From: Spirochaetota bacterium | GTDB lineage: Bacteria; Spirochaetota; Spirochaetia; SZUA-6 | Direction: 5' to 3' | DNA length: 11,703 bases | NCBI GenBank assembly: GCA_003641675.1 | Contig: QNBI01000021.1 | Span: forward strand, 1-11,703 | In this document: in pieces, positions 1 to 6,622 of the stretch | Numbering within the stretch: position 1 is the stretch's first letter | How the letters are laid out: every line of letters begins with the position of its first letter | Translations under genes and position numbers: made by a program | The notes under the pieces: model-generated | What the model was told of the DNA's origin: nothing | Seen by the model: only the letters and a program-made list of their open reading frames with translations | Database searches by the model: none

Positions 1-513
1 AAGAGTATCAAAGAGTATTAAGGGAAGATAGATCGTCGGTTTTTCCTCCCATTTAGGCCCCTGGCCTACATGCGATATTACCGTTACTCTGTCTGTCACA
101 TGATAGAAAGTAGGCAGCCCGCGTTTTTCTCTGATAACCGCAAAACGTCTTCTTTTTAGATTTTCATCGTTAATCTCTGCTAATGCAAGATGGATAAAAT
201 ACACGGCATTTATTAATCTTAAAGAGAGACGGACATCCTTTTTAAGCTCTGCAAAGTTCTCTGTACCATCACGGGCAATACTTTTTAATATTGAGTTTTT
301 AAAATCGGAAAATGAAGACTGTAAAGGAGAAATATTCGAATTAAGAGTTATAGCTGAAAGAATCTCTTTATCCGGGAAAAAAGGAAAGGCTCTGTTTTCT
401 TTAAATGCCGTATCAATTTCTAACTTTATCTTATCGGACTGTACAAAATTTTTGCTGAACTTCTCTGTATCATAAATTTTTATCAGGAAAGAATCCTGTA
501 CGATTATCCCCAT
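1..513 (-). CDS. Unrecognised protein, N-terminal 171 codons (truncated by window edge)
   Basis: Reading the minus strand from an ATG at 513 gives 171 codons without a stop, and the frame is still open at base 1. The protein begins MGIIVQDSFLIKIYDTEKF and later contains RRRFAVIREKRGLPTFYH. I see no signal peptide, membrane segment or family motif I can name; the composition is that of a soluble, charged cytoplasmic protein. The start lies 4 bases after the stop of the winged-helix gene upstream (stop ends at 518), so the two are very probably cotranscribed and translationally coupled. No good Shine-Dalgarno sequence precedes the ATG. A stop codon closes the frame at 526-528, so 513 is the only ATG available near the 5' end. 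A function cannot be assigned. Open reading frame confidence is high; product is unknown. Confidence 0.75.
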   Translation of the reverse strand, partial: MGIIVQDSFLIKIYDTEKFSKNFVQSDKIKLEIDTAFKENRAFPFFPDKEILSAITLNSNISPLQSSFSDFKNSILKSIARDGTENFAELKKDVRLSLRLINAVYFIHLALAEINDENLKRRRFAVIREKRGLPTFYHVTDRVTVISHVGQGPKWEEKPTIYLPLILFDTL

Positions 514-517
514 TACA

Positions 518-745
518 TTATTCTTTTAACCACACCTTTATGTTCTTGCCTTCACCGGAAAAGCCCACTTTATTCTCACGTGCGAGCCATCCCAACGCTT
601 CATAGAGCAGATCATTTGCCAAATTCGTTCTATACTTAAGTTTAGGAATTGACATTCCAGTATTAACGTCCTCTGTTGCCTGCCATGCCTTAAGCGCCTG
701 CCAGACTTCGCCTGCAGCATTGCCTATCATTTCCACAACATCCAC
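518..745 (-). CDS. Small winged helix-turn-helix protein, DUF2582-like
   Basis: This 75-residue protein looks like the DUF2582 winged-helix family. It starts with the typical IGNAAGEVWQAL stretch (about residues 7-18), and residues 51-60 read ALGWLARENK, a family hallmark (LYEALGWLARE). It ends with a short beta-wing (VGFSGEGKNIKVWLKE). The fold is a single wHTH, presumably nucleic-acid binding; family members have no well-defined role that I know of. The start is GTG at 745: a strong AGGAGGAG lies 7 bases upstream, which favours it over the internal ATG at codon 6. The gene is first in a minus-strand unit with the unrecognised gene at 513-1 and is divergent from the debranching enzyme gene, so it might act as a local regulator, but nothing in the sequence proves that. 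Family call fairly sure; target unknown. Confidence 0.85.
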   Translation of the reverse strand: MDVVEMIGNAAGEVWQALKAWQATEDVNTGMSIPKLKYRTNLANDLLYEALGWLARENKVGFSGEGKNIKVWLKE

Positions 746-752
746 TTTTTTT

Positions 753-760
753 CTCCTCCT
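753..760 (-). promoter_or_regulatory. Shine-Dalgarno that sets the GTG start at 745
   Basis: On the minus strand the bases read AGGAGGAG, followed by seven A residues and then GTG. This near-perfect anti-16S match at 7-base spacing fixes the start of the winged-helix gene at GTG 745 instead of the ATG five codons later. Confidence 0.8.
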
Positions 761-784
761 GATTTTTGCATTAAGAAAAGTAAC

Positions 785-814
785 TTTACAACACTTTTAC
801 TCTAACTATATATT
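785..814 (+). promoter_or_regulatory. Candidate sigma-70-type promoter for the alpha-glucan gene cluster
   Basis: TTTACA at 785-790, 18-base spacer, TATATT at 809-814 (or TATATA at 807-812 with a 16-base spacer). A perfect TATAAT also occurs at 825-830 but lacks a convincing -35 partner. The 8-mer TAACTATA is repeated at 803-810 and 821-828, 18 bases apart. Initiation near 821 would leave about 43 bases of leader before ATG 864. AT-richness lowers certainty. Confidence 0.4.
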
Positions 815-816
815 CA

Positions 817-846
817 ATTATAACTATAATAGTATTCTATATTCAA
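817..846 (-). promoter_or_regulatory. Candidate sigma-70-type promoter for the winged-helix unit
   Basis: Minus-strand -35 TTGAAT (846-841), 18-base spacer, -10 TATAAT (822-817). The match is good, but the whole intergenic stretch is AT-rich, so chance resemblance is possible. Initiation would fall near 810, giving a leader of about 65 bases before GTG 745. It overlaps the candidate plus-strand promoter at 785-814 closely, so the two may compete. Confidence 0.45.
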
Positions 847-863
847 CCACGGAGCGGCAAATA

Positions 864-2804
864 ATGAAAGAATTAAAAAAATACGAATGGCTTTTAACCA
901 ACAGTAAAGGGGGATACGCATTGGGTGAGAGCAGCCTAATAAACTCACGAAAGTATCACGGCCTCTTAACAGCATCATCCGAAGAGCTTAAACGCACAAA
1001 CCTTGTATCTGCGGTTGAAGAAAAATTTGAAGTCATGGGAGAAACTTTTTTTACAGACTCTAACCGTTACTTAGACACAATATACCCGGGGGGCAGAAGC
1101 TATCTTGAATACTCAAGTCTCCGTCCATACCCTGTTTTCCGCTACAAATTCTTAAGCTCAAGAGGCCGGGTTACAATTCGTAAAGAGATTCTCATGGACA
1201 GTGACGAAAATATCGTTCTTTTAAGATATGCAAATACTGGTAATCTCATGCTTCACTTTTCCTTTCACTATAAACTATCCCTTAGGGATCACCATCATGT
1301 GAATAACCCGGGTTTATTCGACTATGTCCCGGTAGAAACGGAAATCGCTATACGCGACAGCTGCAAATTCGGCCGCGCGAAGAGAACCGATAACGGTACG
1401 GAAGTTTATATTTACGTTTTTCAGGGTTCTCTTGTAAATGATCCCTTAATTTACCGCAATATATTCTATGAAAAGGAAGCCTCCAGAGGCTATGATTCCA
1501 TAGAAGACCTCTACTCACCCTTTTTGCACAGGGGTGCTGTTAATCCCAATGAACAGCTTGATATTGTACTATCTTGCCGTAAATTAACAGAACCGGAAGT
1601 AAAAATTATCAGGAAAAAAATTACAGACAGATATACCCAAAAACTTAAAAACCGAAGCTACCTGCAGATACTTGCGGAGATGCTTGAGGATTTTAAATTA
1701 AACAAAGATATAATTGCAGGTTATCCATGGTTTTCCGCATGGGGAAGGGATACTATGATATCCATGGAAGCCTTTACATGCAGAAAGGATAAAACAGATT
1801 ATGCTTTTTCTGTTCTTACAAGCTATGGAGAGGAATTAAAAAATGGAATACTTCCCAATGTAAAGGGCGAAGGAGGTGCCGGACAGAATTACGACACGGT
1901 AGATGCCTCTCTTTGGTTTGTAATAAGGGCCTATGAGATTTTTTCACATCTGGATAAAGAAAAAAAGCAGATTCTCTTTAAATACTGTAAGGATATTTTC
2001 TTAAACTATGCATTCAACAAAAACCTGCCGTTCTTCTATGATCCGGCAGACGGCCTTATATCACTAAAAGCGGATAGCGGAGCCGCACTTACATGGATGG
2101 ATGCAAAGGTGGACGGCGTGCCTGTTACACCCCGCTACGGAAAACCTGTAGAGATAAATGCCCTCTGGTACAATACGGTTGCTATAGTTGCCTGGATGGC
2201 TTTTAAATTGGGAGAAAAAACAATCAGCAGCAGTTACAGCATATATACAGAAGACCTTGAAAAAACCGCTAATCTCATAAAGAAAAGCATGAGCAAATTC
2301 TACATTAACGGCATTTGGTGCGACCGCATAGAGAATGATACACCTGTTCCGGAGATAAGACCGAATTTTGTCATAGCATGTTCTCTTCCCTTTGATTTTA
2401 TAGATACAGAAGGGCTTAAAAAGGCATACCTTACAGCCAGGGAAAAGCTGCTCACCCCTTATGGCCTTAGAACTCTCAGTGAAGATTCTTCGCAGTTTAA
2501 AGGTTCTTACGGCGGAAGCCAGAGGATAAGAGATTTGGCATATCATCAAGGGACTGTCTGGGCATGGCTGCTGCTTCCGTATGCAAAACTTTTACTAAAG
2601 CTTAAACGGAAACACGAGCAAACAAATACTGAATTAGAAAGAATAACCTCTACCATAAAAGAGAAAATCATTAACGGCGCTTATGCATCTGTTGCCGAAA
2701 TCTGGGACGGAAAAAATCCAGAGGAACCCAAAGGGACTCCGGCTCAGGCCTGGTCTGTTGCAGCTATGTACTGCATAGAAAGAATAAGGCAGAAGGCTAA
2801 TTAG
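864..2804 (+). CDS. Glycogen debranching enzyme, amylo-alpha-1,6-glucosidase (GH133 type)
   Basis: This 646-residue cytoplasmic enzyme should hydrolyse alpha-1,6-linked glucose at branch points of glycogen-like glucan. The N-terminal third (from about residue 12, with GGYALGESS and NSRKYHGLL) matches the bacterial/archaeal GDE N-terminal domain. The C-terminal (alpha/alpha) barrel carries the family signatures GYPWFSAWGRDT (residues 286-297), NYDTVDASLWF (342-352), RDLAYHQGTVWAW (556-568) and a terminal GTPAQAWSVAAM. Acidic residues D296, D347 and D557 within these blocks are candidates for active-site positions. The length is normal for the single-activity prokaryotic form, which lacks the transferase domain of eukaryotic debranchers. 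ATG 864 is chosen because GGAG lies 9 bases upstream and homology begins here; an in-frame extension to 720 would be a hydrophobic, promoter-derived stretch overlapping the divergent gene. It is first in a plus-strand cluster and ends 2 bases before the next start. Confidence 0.93.
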   Translation: MKELKKYEWLLTNSKGGYALGESSLINSRKYHGLLTASSEELKRTNLVSAVEEKFEVMGETFFTDSNRYLDTIYPGGRSYLEYSSLRPYPVFRYKFLSSRGRVTIRKEILMDSDENIVLLRYANTGNLMLHFSFHYKLSLRDHHHVNNPGLFDYVPVETEIAIRDSCKFGRAKRTDNGTEVYIYVFQGSLVNDPLIYRNIFYEKEASRGYDSIEDLYSPFLHRGAVNPNEQLDIVLSCRKLTEPEVKIIRKKITDRYTQKLKNRSYLQILAEMLEDFKLNKDIIAGYPWFSAWGRDTMISMEAFTCRKDKTDYAFSVLTSYGEELKNGILPNVKGEGGAGQNYDTVDASLWFVIRAYEIFSHLDKEKKQILFKYCKDIFLNYAFNKNLPFFYDPADGLISLKADSGAALTWMDAKVDGVPVTPRYGKPVEINALWYNTVAIVAWMAFKLGEKTISSSYSIYTEDLEKTANLIKKSMSKFYINGIWCDRIENDTPVPEIRPNFVIACSLPFDFIDTEGLKKAYLTAREKLLTPYGLRTLSEDSSQFKGSYGGSQRIRDLAYHQGTVWAWLLLPYAKLLLKLKRKHEQTNTELERITSTIKEKIINGAYASVAEIWDGKNPEEPKGTPAQAWSVAAMYCIERIRQKAN

Positions 2805-2806
2805 CC

Positions 2807-4015
2807 ATGACAGTTCTTATGCTCTGCTGGGAATTTCCTCCTTTTATCGCAGGCGGACTGGGTATTGCCTGTCACGGTATTGTAAAAGCCCTTTTAAAGC
2901 TTGGAATTAAAATAGACCTCTTTCTACCTGCTCGTTTTCCGCTTTATTTTAGGCTGGAATGGCCTGAAAATGCTGATAATCTAGAACCTGTTTTCTTCTT
3001 AAAAAGAGATGAAATAAATTTCCGAAGAAAAAAATTTCTTTCATACAGGGACAAACTCAAGTATTTGGGTCTAATACCGGGCTCAGGGCCTTATCTCTAC
3101 AATAATGGGCTTATGAAACGGGTAATTAATTTTAAAGAAACGGTTTCCCGTTTTGCACATAACTTGAATTTTGATATTATCCATGCCCATGACTGGCTCA
3201 CATTTCCGGCAGCTCTTTTTCTAAAACAAAGAGTAAAAAAACCCTTTACAGCTCATATTCATTCTACAGAATTCGATCGGTCCTGCGGAGGCGGGAATGA
3301 ACTGATAAAACAGATAGAGCACGCAGGCCTTACTGCTGCCGACTTAATTTTAGCGGTATCGGGTTATACAAAATCTATTTTAGCCGGAAAATACGGAATA
3401 GAAGAAAATAAAATACATATAGCATACAACGCATATTCACTTACTAAAAATATCGAGACAGGCAGAAAAACACTTAAAGAACCTTTAGTCATGTTTTTAG
3501 GCAGGCTTACAGAGCAGAAGGGCCCGCAGTATTTTCTACTAACAGCAGAGAAAGTGCTTAAAAAACTCCCCGGAGTTACATTCGTAGTAGCCGGTGAGGG
3601 GAATTACAAAAAAGAACTTATAAAAAAAGCCGAAGAATACCGGATACAGGACAAAGTCCTTTTTACAGGATTTTTAGAGAGGGATGAAGTTGCAAATTTT
3701 TTATCGGCTGCAGATATTCTGCTTATGCCGTCGGTTTCCGAACCCTTTGGAATAGCTGCTCTTGAAGCCATAGAATTCGGCACGGTAGTTATAACCTCAA
3801 GAAGTGCTGGAATTACAGAAGTTGCCGAATCTGTTTATAAGACAGATTTCTGGGATACGGATACTATGGCGGGAATTATTATAAATTTGCTGAAAAATCC
3901 TGAGCAATTAAAGGATCGGATAGACCAGAGTAAAAGAGAAATAGAAAATATCACATGGCATAAAACTGCACAAAGAATTGTTGAGTTATATTTAGACATA
4001 ACTAAGAGTTTGTGA
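2807..4015 (+). CDS. GT-B glycosyltransferase, glycogen-synthase-like (GT4 type)
   Basis: A 402-residue retaining GT-B enzyme, most likely adding glucose from a nucleotide-sugar to an alpha-1,4-glucan. The N-terminal domain opens with the donor-loop motif CWEFPPFIAGGLG (residues 7-19), followed by HAHDW (126-130) and HSTEFDRS (152-159). The C-terminal domain shows GRLTEQKG (232-239; R233 and K238 would contact the donor phosphates) and the EX7E motif with E312 and E320 in SEPFGIAALEAIEFG. The HSTEFDRS block and the company of a debrancher and a phosphorylase favour a glycogen-synthase-like role over lipopolysaccharide assembly, but the donor (ADP- or UDP-glucose) cannot be read from the sequence. 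The ATG is 2 bases after the stop of the debranching enzyme gene, with a modest AAGG-type site inside that gene's end, so translation is probably coupled. No membrane segment is seen. Confidence 0.88.
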   Translation: MTVLMLCWEFPPFIAGGLGIACHGIVKALLKLGIKIDLFLPARFPLYFRLEWPENADNLEPVFFLKRDEINFRRKKFLSYRDKLKYLGLIPGSGPYLYNNGLMKRVINFKETVSRFAHNLNFDIIHAHDWLTFPAALFLKQRVKKPFTAHIHSTEFDRSCGGGNELIKQIEHAGLTAADLILAVSGYTKSILAGKYGIEENKIHIAYNAYSLTKNIETGRKTLKEPLVMFLGRLTEQKGPQYFLLTAEKVLKKLPGVTFVVAGEGNYKKELIKKAEEYRIQDKVLFTGFLERDEVANFLSAADILLMPSVSEPFGIAALEAIEFGTVVITSRSAGITEVAESVYKTDFWDTDTMAGIIINLLKNPEQLKDRIDQSKREIENITWHKTAQRIVELYLDITKSL

Positions 4016-4069
4016 TATAAGACAGGTTACCGACTGATATTTTCTAATGCAAGTATCCGTACGTTAAAA

Positions 4070-4074
4070 AGGAG
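4070..4074 (+). promoter_or_regulatory. Shine-Dalgarno of the phosphorylase gene, favouring ATG 4082
   Basis: AGGAG at 4070-4074 is 7 bases before ATG 4082 but only 4 before the in-frame GTG 4079. A further ATG at 4077 is out of frame and is followed directly by a stop. ATG 4082 is therefore preferred. Confidence 0.7.
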
Positions 4075-4081
4075 AAATGTG

Positions 4082-6622
4082 ATGTTTTTAAAAAATATTT
4101 TCGTTAACCCGCGCTTTCCGGAAAAACTGGATAGGCTCTTTGAACTTGCATATAATATATGGTCATTATGGGACGATGATGCACTCGATCTTTTTGATAG
4201 AATAGATACGAAACTCTTTAGGGATTTTAATAAAAATCCTGTCCGGCTTTTGCACCAATTAAGTGAGGAAAAACTTGAAGAGCTGGCAGCAGACGATGCA
4301 TTTTTATACGACCTTAATACAGTATTTGAAAAGTACAAGCTGTACTCCGAGCACGGCAAAATATATACCGAAGAATTTAAAGACTCTGCTGTAGCATATT
4401 TCTCCATGGAATTCGGTCTGCATAAATCTGTTCCTATCTATGCGGGGGGTCTTGGAATACTCTCAGGAGATCATCTAAAAGGAGCATCCGACCTTGGTAT
4501 TCCAATTATCGGAGTGGGCCTTTTCTACAGGTACGGTTATTTTGACCAGCATATAAATCCCAATGGAATACAGGAAGAGGCATTTACTGAAAATAATGTT
4601 TACTATATGCCCATTAAGGAATTAAAGGACTTGCAAGGGAAATCCGTGTATATCTCCGTAGATATCCTCGGTACACCTGTAAAGGTGAAGGTGTGGCAGA
4701 TTAAAGTAGGCCTTATAAAACTCCTCCTCCTCGATACAAATATCGAAGAAAATCCGTCGGAATACAGGGCAATCACGAACTACCTCTACGATGCAGACAG
4801 GGATAAAAGAATCCAACAGGAAATTATTCTCGGGCTGGGCGGACTGCGCCTTCTGGATGAACTAAATATAAAACCGTCAGTCTTTCATTTAAACGAAGGG
4901 CACTCTGCTTTTCTCATTATAGAACGGTTAAAAAGGCTAATAAAGAATGAAAAATACTCCTTTAATGAAGCGGCAGGCCTTATTAAAAGCAGTACCGTAT
5001 TTACAACACATACACCTGTCCAGGCCGGAAATGAGAGTTTTCCTATTGAAAAGATAAAGAAATATCTGCAAAAGGATATAGAATCCATGGGAATTAATTT
5101 TGCCGATTTTCTGCAGTATGGTCTTTACAATAACAAAGATACCTTCTGGCTTCCAGTGCTTGCAATAAAATTTTCCCGGTATATAAACGGCGTATCAAAA
5201 CTCCACTCGGAAGTCTCAAAACAGATGTGGAAAGACCTCTTTCCCAACAGAGTAGTAAGTGAAATCCCGATAACAAACGTTACAAACGGCGTGCATCACT
5301 CCTGGCTTTCCAATGAAATGCGTTATCTTTTTAAGCGCTATATAAGCCCGGATTATGTCTACTCTGGAAAAGACCAGGAGCTTTTAAGACGGGTGCTGGA
5401 AATTCCGGACGAGGATATCTGGGAAGCCCATATGCAGAGAAAGCGCGAAATGATTTCCTTTCTTCGCGATCTGTTCAAGGAGGAAGCCGTTAAAAAGGGC
5501 TATTCTCTTATAAGAATTAAAAAAATTCAGGAAATGCTCGACGTACGCACACTCACTATAGGCTATGCAAGAAGATTTGCAACGTACAAGAGACCTACAC
5601 TCTTAATCCATGATAAGGAGAGATTAAAGAGTATACTCACCAGTACAAAAAAGCCTGTCCAAATTATTTTTTCAGGCAAAGCACATCCTGCAGACCTTGC
5701 CGGAAAAAATATGATAAAGGAAATAATAGACTACGCCAGAGAATATCAGGTTGAAGACAAGCTTATATTTATCGAAAACTACAACAGAAGGATAGCCGAG
5801 CATCTTGTCCAGGGCGTTGATGTGTGGCTCAATACTCCGATAAAACCGATGGAGGCCTCCGGAACCTCCGGTATGAAAGCCGGCATGAACGGCGTTTTAA
5901 ATTTGAGCGTACTGGACGGCTGGTGGCCGGAGTGCTACAACTGTAAAAACGGATGGGCTATAACTGCCGGTGAAATATATACAAATCAGGATTTAAGGAA
6001 TTTTGCCGAGGCTAACCAAATATATGATACGATAGAAGAGGAAATCGCACCACTTTTCTATGAACGTGATGAGCACGATATCCCAAGAGACTGGGTAGGG
6101 ATGATGAAAGAGTCTATCTTTTCCGTGTACAAAGATTTTACCATAAGCAGAATGCTAAGTGATTATACGCAGAAATTTTATCTTCCTGCTATTGAAAAAA
6201 CCGAACGCCTTCTAAAGGACAATGGAGAGAGTCTTAAAAAGCTCATTGAAGAACACGAAAATATTCTCTCCTACTGGAAAGAAATCTATATTAAAGACAT
6301 CTTCACAGACATAGATAAGCACGAGAATCTCTACACAAACGATACAATCCTGGTAGAGTGCTATGTTTATATCGATGACGCAGATGCAAATCTCTTTTCC
6401 GTTGAATTATGCTACTATTCGGAAAAACAGGAGAGGCTCGGGATTTCAAGTCTGGAATTCCAGGAAAAATATGCAGATAAAACGGCAAAGTATCGGGGAA
6501 AACTAACCCTTAAATCTTCCGGGCTTCAGAGTATTAACGTACGTCTGGCGCCGGCAAATGAGAATATACGAGAGCTCTACCCTGAACTCATAAAGTGGAA
6601 AGAGACATCCTCTCCACAATAG
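4082..6622 (+). CDS. glgP: Alpha-glucan (glycogen/maltodextrin) phosphorylase
   Basis: This 846-residue PLP-dependent enzyme (GT35) releases glucose-1-phosphate from the non-reducing ends of alpha-1,4-glucan. The first ~90 residues match the DUF3417 domain of the shorter, non-E. coli phosphorylase branch. The phosphorylase core shows VAYFSMEFGLHKSVPIYAGG, then GVGLFYRYGYFDQ, FHLNEGHSAF, FTTHTPVQAGNE, ARRFATYKRP and SGKAHPAD. The PLP-lysine block reads EASGTSGMKAGMNG, with the Schiff-base lysine predicted at K599; this branch has SGMK where E. coli GlgP has GNMK. A beta-rich tail of about 100 residues follows the core, as in Thermus-type enzymes. The gene follows the glycosyltransferase after a 66-base gap with no terminator-like hairpin, so it is likely in the same operon. 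Its last 35 bases overlap the end of the convergent glycosyltransferase gene. Function in vivo: glucan breakdown after debranching. Confidence 0.95.
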   Translation: MFLKNIFVNPRFPEKLDRLFELAYNIWSLWDDDALDLFDRIDTKLFRDFNKNPVRLLHQLSEEKLEELAADDAFLYDLNTVFEKYKLYSEHGKIYTEEFKDSAVAYFSMEFGLHKSVPIYAGGLGILSGDHLKGASDLGIPIIGVGLFYRYGYFDQHINPNGIQEEAFTENNVYYMPIKELKDLQGKSVYISVDILGTPVKVKVWQIKVGLIKLLLLDTNIEENPSEYRAITNYLYDADRDKRIQQEIILGLGGLRLLDELNIKPSVFHLNEGHSAFLIIERLKRLIKNEKYSFNEAAGLIKSSTVFTTHTPVQAGNESFPIEKIKKYLQKDIESMGINFADFLQYGLYNNKDTFWLPVLAIKFSRYINGVSKLHSEVSKQMWKDLFPNRVVSEIPITNVTNGVHHSWLSNEMRYLFKRYISPDYVYSGKDQELLRRVLEIPDEDIWEAHMQRKREMISFLRDLFKEEAVKKGYSLIRIKKIQEMLDVRTLTIGYARRFATYKRPTLLIHDKERLKSILTSTKKPVQIIFSGKAHPADLAGKNMIKEIIDYAREYQVEDKLIFIENYNRRIAEHLVQGVDVWLNTPIKPMEASGTSGMKAGMNGVLNLSVLDGWWPECYNCKNGWAITAGEIYTNQDLRNFAEANQIYDTIEEEIAPLFYERDEHDIPRDWVGMMKESIFSVYKDFTISRMLSDYTQKFYLPAIEKTERLLKDNGESLKKLIEEHENILSYWKEIYIKDIFTDIDKHENLYTNDTILVECYVYIDDADANLFSVELCYYSEKQERLGISSLEFQEKYADKTAKYRGKLTLKSSGLQSINVRLAPANENIRELYPELIKWKETSSPQ

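Noticed and set aside
803..828. TAACTATA repeats as a CRISPR-like or iteron array
   Set aside because: Only two 8-base copies occur in an AT-rich promoter region. They may be a binding site pair but cannot support an array or origin.
720..863. N-terminal extension of the debranching enzyme to an ATG at 720, which looks like a hydrophobic leader
   Set aside because: The extra 48 residues are encoded by the divergent promoter region and overlap the winged-helix gene. A Shine-Dalgarno and family homology both place the start at 864, and a signal peptide would be odd on a cytoplasmic glucan enzyme.
2064..2549. 161-codon open frame on the minus strand
   Set aside because: It lies wholly antisense to the conserved barrel domain of the debranching enzyme and has no recognisable family features.
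4016..4081. Terminator or separate promoter between the glycosyltransferase and phosphorylase genes
   Set aside because: The 66 bases contain no stable hairpin and no convincing -35/-10 pair; operon continuation is the simpler reading.
4027..4407. 126-codon minus-strand frame rich in serine
   Set aside because: It is antisense to the conserved N-terminal DUF3417 domain of the phosphorylase, and the serine runs mirror its codons.
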